From the NCBI GenBank assembly GCA_964447335.1, contig CAYUSA010000019.1, positions 1 to 49,271 of the forward strand: a DNA stretch of 49,271 nucleotides, read 5' to 3'. Source of the stretch: HRBIN12 sp964447335. GTDB lineage: Bacteria; Actinomycetota; UBA4738; HRBIN12. The notes beneath the pieces were generated by a model. The model had not been told where the DNA came from. It saw only the letters and a program-made list of their open reading frames with translations, and made no database searches. The first letter of the stretch is position 1. Each line of letters opens with the position of its first letter. Positions 31,337 to 38,802 of the stretch are shown piece after piece. Position numbers and translations under genes: made by a program.

Positions 31337-32281
31337 TCACGCTCCCGAGACGGGCAGGGTGATGCGCACGACCGTGCCGGCGGGCGTCGCGAGATCGGCC
31401 CGCTCGGCGGTGTCGGCCTCCTCGGGGTCGTCGTCGCCCGGCTCCTCGAAGGTGAGCCGCCCGCCGTGCGCGAGGACGTGGGCCCTCGCGATGTACAGGC
31501 CGAGCCCCGCGCCCGGGGTCTCCTCGTACCCGGGTGGGCGCCACGTGGAGAACATGCGCAGGATCTCGAGCCGTCGCCCGGGCGGGATGCCGGGGCCGTG
31601 GTCGGCGACCTCCACGACGGCCGTCGCCCCGTCCTCGCGGTAGGCGCGGACCGCGATGGGGGCGTCGGGAGGGGAGAACCTCGCGGCGTTGTCGAGCACG
31701 TTCGCGAGGGCTTCCTTCAGCCGCCGGCGGTCCACCCGGACGATGAGGCCGGCCTGCGCCTCGGTCGTGACGGGGTGCTCGCCGGCGGCGAGGTCGCTCG
31801 TGACCTCCTCGACGAGCGCGCCGAGGTCCTCCTCGCGCCGGTCGTACGTCACGCGCCCGGCCTCGATGCCCATCGCGACCGCGAGCTGCTCGGCGGTGCG
31901 ACGCAGCCGGGTCGCCTCTTCGTCGATGAGCTCGAAGAACGCCCGCCGATCCTGCTCGTCCAACTCGTCCGCGGCCCGCACCCCGCTCGAGGACAGGCCC
32001 TTCAGCGACAGGAGCGGTCCCCGGAGTTCCTCGACGAAGCGCTCGGCGGTGCTCGCGCGCTCGGCGGCGGCATCGGCGGCCCGAAGCCGACCTGAGGCGC
32101 CCCACCACGCACCCCCGACGAGCGTCGCGAAGAAGCACGCCATCGCCGCGCCGAGGAGCGTGGTGTCCGCGGTGGGGTCGCCGGAGGCGGCGAGCGCCGC
32201 GCCGAGGAACAGCGCCGTGGCCGACGCGGCGAGGACCAGCAGGACCAGCGGCCAGCGAGGGGACCGCGCACGCTCGCTCAC
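31337..32281 (-). CDS. Histidine-kinase-like protein lacking the phosphoacceptor histidine
   Basis: The 314-aa protein has two N-terminal membrane helices (VLLVLAASATALFLGAAL and LGAAMACFFATLVGGAWW), a short coil, a HisKA-like helix pair and an intact HATPase domain (N-box NVLDNAARFSPP, G1 DHGPGIP, G2 GAGLGLYIARAHV). In the HisKA helix the usual FxxxxSHELRTPL reads RFVEELRGPLLSLKG, so Glu84 stands where the autophosphorylated His should be. No response regulator is adjacent. It may be a pseudokinase that senses or scaffolds. GTG 32281 lies 6 nt after a TAGACT box (32288-32293) with no Shine-Dalgarno. Confidence 0.83.
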   Translation of the reverse strand: MSERARSPRWPLVLLVLAASATALFLGAALAASGDPTADTTLLGAAMACFFATLVGGAWWGASGRLRAADAAAERASTAERFVEELRGPLLSLKGLSSSGVRAADELDEQDRRAFFELIDEEATRLRRTAEQLAVAMGIEAGRVTYDRREEDLGALVEEVTSDLAAGEHPVTTEAQAGLIVRVDRRRLKEALANVLDNAARFSPPDAPIAVRAYREDGATAVVEVADHGPGIPPGRRLEILRMFSTWRPPGYEETPGAGLGLYIARAHVLAHGGRLTFEEPGDDDPEEADTAERADLATPAGTVVRITLPVSGA

Positions 32282-32287
32282 GGCCGG

Positions 32288-32293
32288 AGTCTA
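32288..32293 (-). promoter_or_regulatory. -10 box TAGACT, leaderless start at 32281
   Basis: TAGACT on the minus strand is followed after 6 nt by GTG 32281. The box sits in the 25-nt gap after panB, so the kinase-like gene may have its own promoter despite the tight spacing. Confidence 0.45.
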
Positions 32294-32306
32294 GGGCGCG
32301 CGGGCT

Positions 32307-33095
32307 TCAGTGGTAGGTGTGCGCCCCGTCGGGGAACGCGCCCGCCTGGACCTCGGCGGCGAAGGTTCGGGCGGCGTCCCCGATCGTCCCGCGGAGGTCC
32401 GCGTAGGCCTTCGCGAACTTCGGCAGGCGCGGGCCGAGCCCGAGCAGGTCCGTGATGACCAGCACCTGCGCGTCGCACTCCGGCCCCGCGCCGATGCCGA
32501 TCGTCGGGATCTGCACCGACGACGTGATCCGGGCGGCGACTTCGGACGGCATGCCCTCGAGCACCAGGGAGAACGCGCCCGCCTTCTCGATGGCGTGCGC
32601 CTGATCCAGCAGCTTGCCGGCGGCCTCTTCGCCGCGGCCCTGGACGCGGTAGCCGCCCATCCCGTGGAGCGACTGCGGGGTGAGGCCGATGTGTCCCATC
32701 ACCGGAATCCCGAGCTCCACGAGCTTGTTCGTCAGCTCGACCTGTGCCCCCTCGAGCTTCACGGCGTGCGCCCCGCCCTCCTGGAGGAACCGGCCGGCGT
32801 TGCGGATGCCGTCCTCGACGGAGACCTGGTACGACAGGAACGGCATGTCGCCGACGATGAGCGCGTCCGTCGTGCCCCGGACGACGGCCCGCGTGTGGTG
32901 GAGCATCTCCTCCATCGTCACCGGCAGCGTCGTCTCGTAGCCGAGGACGTTGTTGCCGAGGGAGTCGCCGACCAGCAGGACCGGGATGCCCGCCTCGTCG
33001 AGGATCTGCGCGGTCGGGAAGTCGTACGCGGTGAGCATCGCGAAGCGCTTGCCCTCCGCCTTCCACGCACGCAGGTCGTGGATGGTGACCGTCAT
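32307..33095 (-). CDS. panB: 3-methyl-2-oxobutanoate hydroxymethyltransferase
   Basis: PanB transfers a hydroxymethyl group from methylene-tetrahydrofolate to alpha-ketoisovalerate, giving ketopantoate, the first committed step of pantothenate and CoA synthesis. The 262-aa product is full length and shows MLTAYDFPTAQILDEAGI, VGDSLGNNVLGY (Mg-binding Asp), VGDMPFLSY, GGAHAVKLEG, VMGHIGLTPQS, LVLEGMPSEVA (catalytic Glu region) and IPTIGIGAGPECDAQVLV. GAAGGAGGCGCGAGCGAC precedes ATG 33095. No other pan genes are adjacent. Confidence 0.96.
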   Translation of the reverse strand: MTVTIHDLRAWKAEGKRFAMLTAYDFPTAQILDEAGIPVLLVGDSLGNNVLGYETTLPVTMEEMLHHTRAVVRGTTDALIVGDMPFLSYQVSVEDGIRNAGRFLQEGGAHAVKLEGAQVELTNKLVELGIPVMGHIGLTPQSLHGMGGYRVQGRGEEAAGKLLDQAHAIEKAGAFSLVLEGMPSEVAARITSSVQIPTIGIGAGPECDAQVLVITDLLGLGPRLPKFAKAYADLRGTIGDAARTFAAEVQAGAFPDGAHTYH

Positions 33096-33160
33096 GTCGC
33101 TCGCGCCTCCTTCGGTGAGTGCACGGCCGTGTGTCGGGGAAGTCTACCCCGCAGGGCGGG

Positions 33161-33240
33161 TCAGCCGGTCACCTCGAGCGGCCCGACGACCCCCGCCGCA
33201 CCGTCGCCGATGATGCAGGCGATCGCGTGCGACCCGGGCG
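33161..33240 (-). pseudogene. Tail fragment of an unidentified protein
   Basis: A minus-strand frame reads PWELTPGSHAIACIIGDGAA then GVVGPLEVTG and a stop at 33161, resembling the C-terminal strand region of a secreted beta-domain. An in-frame stop lies just upstream, and no N-terminal part is found before the IS110 element. The sequence is too short to name. It suggests gene loss beside the insertion element; the rest of 33096-33401 holds nothing recognisable. Confidence 0.3.
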
Positions 33241-33401
33241 TGAGCTCCCACGGACGTGAGCCAGGTCATGTCGGACGGGCCGAGGCGAAGGCCTCGATCT
33301 GGACCTGGCCGCCATGTTCCCGCGCCGGGCGTTGCGTGGCGGTGGGGCCGAGACGCGAGTTCCACGCGTGCAGGCCCAGCTGCGTGAGTCCCTAAGGGAA
33401 G

Positions 33402-34823
33402 TCAACCTCCGACCAGGGCACGAGTAGCATCGGGGCTGGACGCCTCGTCGGCAGGTGGAGGGGGCAGCGATGTCCCGCTCCTGACTCCGCCGACGGGGCG
33501 CCCCTTCATCCGCTGAGCAGAGCGAACCTTGCGACGCACCTGCCGGGTCTCGACGCTCACGGAGAAACCTTCGGCGATGATCCGGCGAGCCTGTGCCCGG
33601 TCGACCGGTGTCCCGTCGATGTCTCGGACCTCGTAGGGGCGGCCCTCACGGAGCACCGCCGCGAGCCTCGTGGCGAGCGCGGTCGCCACCGCGCACACGG
33701 CCTTCGTGTGGTGCGCGCCCTTGTCCACCATCTGTCGGTGGTAGATCTGGGCGAGCTGGGGGTCGAGCTGCCGCGCTGCCTCCGCCGCCAGGAACAGGGC
33801 GGTCCGCATCACGCGGTCCCCGTGCTTGGTGAGCCGCGCGGGCGCCTCGGACTCCCCCGATTGGTCCGTGGCGGGCACGACCCCGGCGTAGGCTCGGACC
33901 TTGGCTGCCGAGCGGAACCGACTCGGGTCCCCGAGCCTTCCGGCCACGGTGGTCGCGGTGCGCTCGGCGAACCCAGGGAGCGAGCGCACGAGCCCGGCGG
34001 GATCGATCTCATCCAGCAGGCCCGCGGCACGCACGTCGAGCTCGCGCAGCTCGGCTTCCAGCACCCGGATGATCCGCACCTCCGCGGCCAGGTCCTCGGC
34101 GATCTCGGTGAACTCGCAGCCCTCGATGCCCTCCCAAAGCTCGATCGCGGCTCGAGCGGCCTGCAGGATCTGCGCGGCCTTGGCCTCGCGCCACTGGCCA
34201 CGCGTGGCCTTGATCAGCACCTGGGTCAAGCGTGCGGGTCCCAGGCGCAGCAACCGGTTCGGATCGCCGTAGCGCCCGAGCACCGCGAGCGCGCCCTTGC
34301 CGAGCTCCGCGCCGAGCGCCTCGGGCATCTCGGGCATCGCCAGGTGCAGCATCGAGCGCACGCGCTGACGGTGCCTGGAGCACTCCAGCGTGAGGCGAGC
34401 CCTCCTCGCGACGATCCGACGGAGCGTCCCTCGGGCCCCCTCGGGCAGCGGTGCCGGCGCGAGACCCTCGGGGTGCAGCAGCGGCATCCGCGCGAGCAGC
34501 TTCGCGTCGATCCGGTCGTTCTTCACGTGCTTGGCGTAGTAGCGGCGCAGATCCGCGCTCTGCTCGGGATGGACCAGGTGGACCACCGCACCTCGGGAGC
34601 GCAGCAGGGCCGCGGGGGCCACCCATGAGTTCGCGGTCGATTCCATGACCACCACGAGCTCGTCCTGCGGTGCCATCTCCTGGGCGGCGAAGCTGTGCAG
34701 CGCCTCGAGGTCCTCCCGGCGCATCCGGAAGCTCCGCTCGGCGAGCACCCTGCCCGTCTCGTCACACAAACAGGCCCGGTGCTCGGCCGTGATCGCAAGA
34801 TCGATCCCCAGCAGCCGGCGCAT
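33402..34823 (-). CDS. IS110-family DEDD transposase
   Basis: The 473-aa enzyme has an N-terminal RuvC-like DEDD domain: D8 in GIDLA, E61 in VVMESTA, and D103/D106 in KNDRIDAKLLAR. A helical linker leads to the Transposase_20 domain (LVRSLPGFAERTATTVAGRLGDPSRFRSAAKVRAYAGVVPATDQSG), whose conserved Ser is the likely DNA nucleophile. A tail of about 70 residues follows (FSVSVETRQVRRKVRSAQR). It appears intact. ATG 34823 is chosen because AAGGAGGTGG lies 8-9 nt upstream; the frame stays open further but is non-coding. IS110 recombinases are guided by an RNA made from the element's own non-coding end. Confidence 0.93.
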   Translation of the reverse strand: MRRLLGIDLAITAEHRACLCDETGRVLAERSFRMRREDLEALHSFAAQEMAPQDELVVVMESTANSWVAPAALLRSRGAVVHLVHPEQSADLRRYYAKHVKNDRIDAKLLARMPLLHPEGLAPAPLPEGARGTLRRIVARRARLTLECSRHRQRVRSMLHLAMPEMPEALGAELGKGALAVLGRYGDPNRLLRLGPARLTQVLIKATRGQWREAKAAQILQAARAAIELWEGIEGCEFTEIAEDLAAEVRIIRVLEAELRELDVRAAGLLDEIDPAGLVRSLPGFAERTATTVAGRLGDPSRFRSAAKVRAYAGVVPATDQSGESEAPARLTKHGDRVMRTALFLAAEAARQLDPQLAQIYHRQMVDKGAHHTKAVCAVATALATRLAAVLREGRPYEVRDIDGTPVDRAQARRIIAEGFSVSVETRQVRRKVRSAQRMKGRPVGGVRSGTSLPPPPADEASSPDATRALVGG

Positions 34824-34849
34824 CTGCCACCACCTCCTTCGCTCGCGGA

Positions 34850-35085
34850 CCGGTTGCTCGCGAGGAACAGGCCCCGATCGCCTCACCCAGACATCTGGTC
34901 GAACAGGGGCACGCCCGGTGGCGTCCCCAGATCCCTCAACCGGGTCTCCCTGTTCGGGCGGCCGTTCGGCTCTCACGGTTCAGGAGCGGACCGCACGGTC
35001 CCTCCGGTCAGGACTTCCTCAGCCGCTTCGGCACCCGATCCAGGAGGCAACCTAGAGCAAGGGCCACCTTAGATGTCGGACCCTG
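34850..35085 (-). ncRNA. Candidate bridge RNA region of the IS110 element
   Basis: The non-coding segment 5' of the transposase folds strongly. GAACAGGG (34901-34908) pairs with CCCTGTTC (34948-34955) around two inner hairpins (ACGCC-CGGT-GGCGT and AGAxCC/GGGTCT). A separate near-perfect palindrome GGACCG-CA-CGGTCC follows at 34988-35001, and CCAG-ACAT-CTGG lies at 34888-34899. IS110-group elements encode a bridge RNA with two internal loops in this position. Strand and exact ends are inferred from the transposase orientation; no loop-to-target complementarity was established. Confidence 0.45.
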
Positions 35086-35114
35086 GTGTTAGGGTCGCCC
35101 CGCAGACCAACCGG

Positions 35115-35120
35115 TACACT
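35115..35120 (+). promoter_or_regulatory. -10 box TACACT of the rpsF operon
   Basis: TACACT precedes a leader of about 60 nt that contains CCCCCGCGGGGG followed by CCG, and CTGGA/TCCAG arms. This could be an S6:S18-type autoregulatory leader, but I cannot confirm the motif. Confidence 0.4.
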
Positions 35121-35184
35121 CTGGAGGCCTTACCCAGATCCTGCTCCCCCCGCGGGGGCCGTCCAGACCAGAGGAGGTGGGGAC

Positions 35185-35478
35185 CTGAGGCAGTACGAGG
35201 TCATGCTTATCCTGCCCGCCGAGGCCGACGAGTCGGTCGTCGGGCAGGCGGTCGAGCGCATCACCAAGGTCGTGTCCGAGGGCGGAGGCGCCGTCGGCAA
35301 CATCGACCGGTGGGGGCGCAAGCGGCTCGCCTTCGAGATCGCCAAGCAGAACGAGGGCTACTACGTCGTGGTCGATCTCACGGCGGAGCCCGAGGCGATC
35401 CTGGAGCTCGAGCGAACGTTGCACCTCGCGGATGAGGTGCTGCGGTTCAAGGTCGTCGTGAAAGGCGCGGCGGCCTAA
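35185..35478 (+). CDS. rpsF: 30S ribosomal protein S6, apparent CTG start
   Basis: The 97-aa product reads (L/M)RQYEVMLILPAEADESVVGQAV ... GNIDRWGRKRLAFEIAKQNEGYYVVVDLTAEPE ... LERTLHLADEVLRFKVV, standard S6. S6 proteins open with MRxYE, and here the codon at that place is CTG (35185-35187). AGGAGG (35172-35177) lies exactly 7 nt before it. The next in-frame ATG (35203) would delete the first beta strand, and no in-frame ATG, GTG or TTG lies near the Shine-Dalgarno. It heads the rpsF-ssb-rpsR-rplI operon. Confidence 0.9.
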   Translation: MRQYEVMLILPAEADESVVGQAVERITKVVSEGGGAVGNIDRWGRKRLAFEIAKQNEGYYVVVDLTAEPEAILELERTLHLADEVLRFKVVVKGAAA

Positions 35479-35549
35479 GGCACAGCCTTCCCCCTCCCCG
35501 GACGGACGCCATCAGCCGGGGAGCGGCTTGCGAACGGAAGGTGATGGAA

Positions 35550-35987
35550 GTGGCGAGCGACAACCAGATCATCATCGTCGGGAACCTCACGGACGATCCC
35601 GAGCTGCGGTACACGCCGAACGGCGCCGCCGTGGTGAAGTTCCGGGTCGCGGTGAACCGCCGCTACAAGGACGAGGCGGGGAACTGGAAGGACGGCGAGA
35701 CGTCGTACTTCACCGTCAACGGCTGGCGGAGCCTGGCCGAGAACGTTGCGGAGTCCCTCACGCGGGGCACGCGCGTCGTGGTGGCCGGGCGCCTGCAGAT
35801 GCGCTCCTGGGAGACCCAGGAGGGCGAGAAGCGGACGGTCGTGGAGATCGAGGCCGACGAGATCGGTCCCAGCCTGCGGTGGGCCACCGCGAAGGTCGAG
35901 CGGCAGGGCCGCTCGGGCGAATGGTCGGCCCCGGCCACGGTTGGCGCTCCGATGGCAGACGAGGAGACACCGCTGGATGCCCCCTAA
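35550..35987 (+). CDS. ssb: Single-stranded DNA-binding protein
   Basis: The 145-aa protein has a complete OB fold (NQIIIVGNLTDDPELRYTPNG, VVKFRVAVNRRYKDEAGNWKDGETSYFTVNGWRSLAENVAESLTRGTRVVVAGRL, WETQEGEKRTVVEIEADEIGPSLRWA). The C-terminal tail is only about 30 residues and ends DEETPLDAP, without the usual acidic DDDIPF tip that binds partner proteins. GTG 35550 is preferred, with AAGG 8 nt upstream; ATG 35544 is possible. The 3' end overlaps rpsR by 11 nt, so the rpsR start may constrain the tail. Confidence 0.93.
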   Translation: MASDNQIIIVGNLTDDPELRYTPNGAAVVKFRVAVNRRYKDEAGNWKDGETSYFTVNGWRSLAENVAESLTRGTRVVVAGRLQMRSWETQEGEKRTVVEIEADEIGPSLRWATAKVERQGRSGEWSAPATVGAPMADEETPLDAP

Positions 35988-36249
35988 GTCCAAGAAGCGC
36001 CCGATCAAGAAGGACAAGGAAGAGAAGGCCTGGCAGAAGAAGGGCAAACGCAAGTTCTGCGTGTTCTGCAAGGACCGGGTCGATTCCGTCGACTACAAGG
36101 ACGTCGTCACGCTCCGCAAGTTCGTCTCGGAGCGAGGCAAGATCCGCGCGCGCCGCGTCACAGGGAACTGTTCGCAGCACCAGCGCGACGTCGCCTCGGC
36201 CGTGAAGAACGCTCGCGAGATGGCCCTGCTGCCCTACTCGGCTCGATGA
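35977..36249 (+). CDS. rpsR: 30S ribosomal protein S18
   Basis: The 90-aa product has a lysine-rich N-terminus (PPKSKKRPIKKDKEEKAWQKKGKRK), then FCVFCKDRVDSVDYKDVVTLRKFVSERGKIRARRVTGNC, the S18 core. CVFC with a later Cys/His pair (NCSQH) makes this the zinc-binding (C+) S18 form. ATG 35977 lies inside the ssb end, with GAGGAG 11 nt upstream, and the stop overlaps rplI (ATGA). Confidence 0.95.
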   Translation: MPPKSKKRPIKKDKEEKAWQKKGKRKFCVFCKDRVDSVDYKDVVTLRKFVSERGKIRARRVTGNCSQHQRDVASAVKNAREMALLPYSAR

Positions 36250-36698
36250 AGGTCATCCTCCAGAAGTCCGTCGACAAGCTCGGTCACCCCGGTGACATCG
36301 TCGAGGTCGCCGACGGCTACGCGCGGAACTTCCTCATGCCTCGAGGGCTCGCGGTCAAGGCCACGAGGGGCGGTGTGAAGCACGTCGACAGCCTGAAGCG
36401 TGCCCACACGGTCCGCGTGAACCAGGCCAAGGCCGAGGCGGAGCAGGTGGCCTCTCGGCTCACCGCGACGCCGATCAAGGTCAGGGCTCACGCCGGCGAG
36501 GAGGGCAAGCTCTTCGGGAGCGTCACCGCGAACGACGTCGCGGACGAGATCCACCGCCAGGCCGGCCTGCGGGTCGACCGGCACGATGTCCATCTCGAGG
36601 AGCCGATCCGCTCGGTCGGCACCCACGAGGTCCGGGTCCACCTGTACCCCGAGGTCGATCCGATCATCACCGTCGAGGTCGAAGCCTCCGACGGCTAG
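36246..36698 (+). CDS. rplI: 50S ribosomal protein L9
   Basis: The 150-aa protein has the L9 N-terminal domain (MKVILQKSVDKLGHPGDIVEVADGYARNFLMPRGLAVKAT), a long connecting helix (RVNQAKAEAEQVASRL) and the C-terminal rRNA-binding domain (KLFGSVTANDVADEIHRQAG, VHLYPEVDPIITVEVEA). Length is normal. It is coupled to rpsR by ATGA and is the last gene of the operon, followed by a terminator 15 nt downstream. Confidence 0.96.
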   Translation: MKVILQKSVDKLGHPGDIVEVADGYARNFLMPRGLAVKATRGGVKHVDSLKRAHTVRVNQAKAEAEQVASRLTATPIKVRAHAGEEGKLFGSVTANDVADEIHRQAGLRVDRHDVHLEEPIRSVGTHEVRVHLYPEVDPIITVEVEASDG

Positions 36699-36713
36699 CA
36701 CCGCCCGAGCACC

Positions 36714-36748
36714 CGACCCCGGTCGCGCTTCGTGCGCGGCCGGGGTCG
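36714..36748 (+). terminator. Strong hairpin terminator of the rpsF operon
   Basis: Arms CGACCCCGG (36714-36722) and CCGGGGTCG (36740-36748), extended by CGCGC/GCGCG inside, close a TTCG-containing loop; TTCGTGTT follows. The long GC-rich stem with a poor T-tract is typical of high-GC actinobacteria. Confidence 0.8.
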
Positions 36749-36749
36749 T

Positions 36750-37261
36750 TCGTGTTCCGGGTGGGGAGGTGTCCGTGCGGGCCTGGGGGAGGCGCGCTGA
36801 GGTCGGGGCCTCGACCCGGGCTGCTCGTCTCCGCCTGCGCAACGGGTTCGTGCTCATCGACCTCGTATGGGCTTCGGCTCCGCTCGACGACGCCCGGGCC
36901 GAACCCCTCCCCGCGCCGCCACCCACGCTGCGCACGCCAGACCACCCGGTCGCTTCACGCACCACCGGCTGACGCGCGGCCCCGGTCCGGGCACGGAGTC
37001 TCGGCTCGGCCGGGCGATCCGCTCGCCGTGGCTGCCGGGAGGCGGGGTCGACCGGCGGTGATGGCGCGCGGGGAGGGGGTCGCCTCGGGCGTCGTCGAGG
37101 TCGCCCGGAGCCCGAGGAGCCTGCCGAGCACGAACGGCAGGCGCAGGGCGAGCCGAGCGCCCGAGGGGAGCCCCCGACCTGCAGCGCGCCCACCCGCGGC
37201 CCGCGCGGACACCCACGAGCGCAGCGGAATCACACGCGTGTCATTCCTCTGTGGTACACAC
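36750..37261. other. Long intergenic stretch upstream of dnaB, no gene seen
   Basis: About 510 bases between the L9 terminator and the DnaA-box cluster contain only overlapping frames without ribosome sites or family similarity. Codon phase bias is not apparent. It may carry the dnaB promoter or be remnant sequence. Confidence 0.4.
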
Positions 37262-37352
37262 GTATGCACAGGGTTGTCCACACGCGGGAGTGCAGGTGGG
37301 AGGCGGTGTGACAAGGAATCTCGGCTCGCGACCTGCGGTGGAGATATCCACA
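37262..37352. promoter_or_regulatory. Cluster of DnaA-box-like sites upstream of dnaB
   Basis: Three 9-mers in 91 bp resemble the DnaA box TTnTnCACA: GTATGCACA (37262-37270), TTGTCCACA (37274-37282, the actinobacterial consensus) and ATATCCACA (37344-37352), all in the same orientation. The stretch is also less GC-rich than its surroundings. It could be a DnaA-controlled dnaB promoter or part of an origin-like region. Confidence 0.55.
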
Positions 37353-37434
37353 GGGGTTTTCCGCTGTCGGGCGGGGGGCCCGGTGCATAGCCTTCCGTTT
37401 CCGGGGGACTCGGCCAAGGGAGGGGGGAAGCAGC

Positions 37435-38790
37435 GTGGTGCGCGCGCCTGAGGAGGTCCGCCGGATCCGGCCGGACCGGGTGCCGCCGCACAACCTCGAG
37501 GCCGAGGAGTCCGTTCTGGGCGCCATGATGCTCTCCCCCGAGGCGATCGCCGACGTCGTCGAGCTCGTCCGCACCCAGGATTTCTACAAGACCTCCAACG
37601 GCAAGCTCTTCGAGACGCTCAAGGGCATCTACGCGCGCGGTGACCCCGTGGACGCCGTCACGGCGGTCGAGGAGCTCCGGCGCCGAGGCATCCTCGAGGA
37701 GATCGGTGGGCACCTGTACATCCACGAGCTCGTCGAGCAGGTGCCGACGCCGGCTGCAGCGGGCAACTACGCGAAGATCGTCGCCCAGCACGCGCTCATG
37801 CGGCGGCTCATCTCGGCCGCGGCGGACATCATGGAGGTGGGGTACTCGGCTCCCGAGGACCCCGAACGTGCCGCCGACGAGGCCGAGCAGCGGATCTACG
37901 ACGTCGCGCGCCGCGACGAGAAGGATCAGATCGCCACCCTCCGCGAGCTCGTGGACCAGGCGATCTTGGACCTCGAGAACATCCAGAACCGCGAGTCCGC
38001 GTTCGCCGGCTTGCCGACCGGGTTCCGCGACGTGGACACGCTGCTCTCCGGCCTACAGCCGGGGAACCTCATCGTGGTCGCCGCGCGCCCGGGCGTCGGC
38101 AAGTCCTCGTTCGTGACGAACGTCGCGCGGAACGTCGCGGTGGAGCACTCGGTGCCGGTCGCGATGTTCTCGCTCGAGATGTCGCGGTGGGAGATCGGCA
38201 TGCGCCTGCTCTGCGCCGAGGCGCGCGTGCCGTGGGACGCGATCCGCAACAAGCGGGTGGGCGCCGAGCACTGGGCGAGCATCGCGCAGGCGGCCGAGTC
38301 CCTGCACGACGCGCCGCTGTCGATCGTGGACTCCGGCAACGTGACGATCGTCGACATCCGCGCGAAGGCGCGGCGGCTCGCCACCCGCCGAGGCGGGCTC
38401 GGCCTCATCATCGTCGACTACCTCCAGCTGATGTCGCACCACCGGCGCGTGGACAACCGCCAGCAGGAGATCGCCGAGATCAGCCGGAGCCTGAAGCTCC
38501 TCGCGAAGGAGCTCTCCATCCCGGTCATCGCGGTCTCGCAGCTGAACCGCGACCCCGAGCGCCGGCAGGACAAGCGGCCGCAGCTCTCGGACCTGCGCGA
38601 GTCCGGCGCCATCGAGCAGGACGCCGACGTGGTCATGTTCATCCACCGCGACGACACGGTTGCCGACAAGAAGGGCCTCGCCGAGCTCATCGTCGCGAAG
38701 CACCGGAACGGCCCCACCGACACCGTGCCCCTCACGTTCCTGCCGCACCTCACGCAGTTCCGCAACTACGCGACGCAGAGCACCGCCTGA
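37435..38790 (+). CDS. dnaB: Replicative DNA helicase DnaB
   Basis: The 451-aa product is full length and intein-free. The N-terminal primase-binding domain (PPHNLEAEESVLGAMMLSPEAIADV) is followed by the linker and the RecA-like domain with Walker A ARPGVGKSS, then AMFSLEMSRWEIGMRLLCAEA, Walker B LIIVDYLQLM, and SQLNRDPERRQDKRPQLSDLRESGAIEQDADVVMFIHR. GTG 37435 (or 37438) follows GGGGGGAAG. It unwinds DNA at the fork as a hexamer. The DnaA-box cluster lies 80 nt upstream, and the gene is convergent with the oxidoreductase operon. Confidence 0.97.
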   Translation: MVRAPEEVRRIRPDRVPPHNLEAEESVLGAMMLSPEAIADVVELVRTQDFYKTSNGKLFETLKGIYARGDPVDAVTAVEELRRRGILEEIGGHLYIHELVEQVPTPAAAGNYAKIVAQHALMRRLISAAADIMEVGYSAPEDPERAADEAEQRIYDVARRDEKDQIATLRELVDQAILDLENIQNRESAFAGLPTGFRDVDTLLSGLQPGNLIVVAARPGVGKSSFVTNVARNVAVEHSVPVAMFSLEMSRWEIGMRLLCAEARVPWDAIRNKRVGAEHWASIAQAAESLHDAPLSIVDSGNVTIVDIRAKARRLATRRGGLGLIIVDYLQLMSHHRRVDNRQQEIAEISRSLKLLAKELSIPVIAVSQLNRDPERRQDKRPQLSDLRESGAIEQDADVVMFIHRDDTVADKKGLAELIVAKHRNGPTDTVPLTFLPHLTQFRNYATQSTA

Positions 38791-38802
38791 GCCGCGACGG
38801 CC

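Larger units (their letters stand above)
33385..35090 (-). mobile_element. IS110-family insertion sequence (ends approximate)
   Basis: A single transposase gene and a 250-nt structured non-coding segment on its 5' side lie between panB and the rpsF promoter. IS110 elements have no or very short inverted repeats and make no target duplication, so ends cannot be fixed by eye. Limits given are the non-coding stretches next to the transposase stop and the rpsF promoter. CCCTGGT plus GTTAGGG-like strings occur near both ends but do not form a clear repeat. Confidence 0.6.

Noticed and set aside
36955..37791. 278-aa minus frame across the dnaB upstream region
   Set aside because: It is mostly antisense to dnaB, with no ribosome site and no recognisable family.
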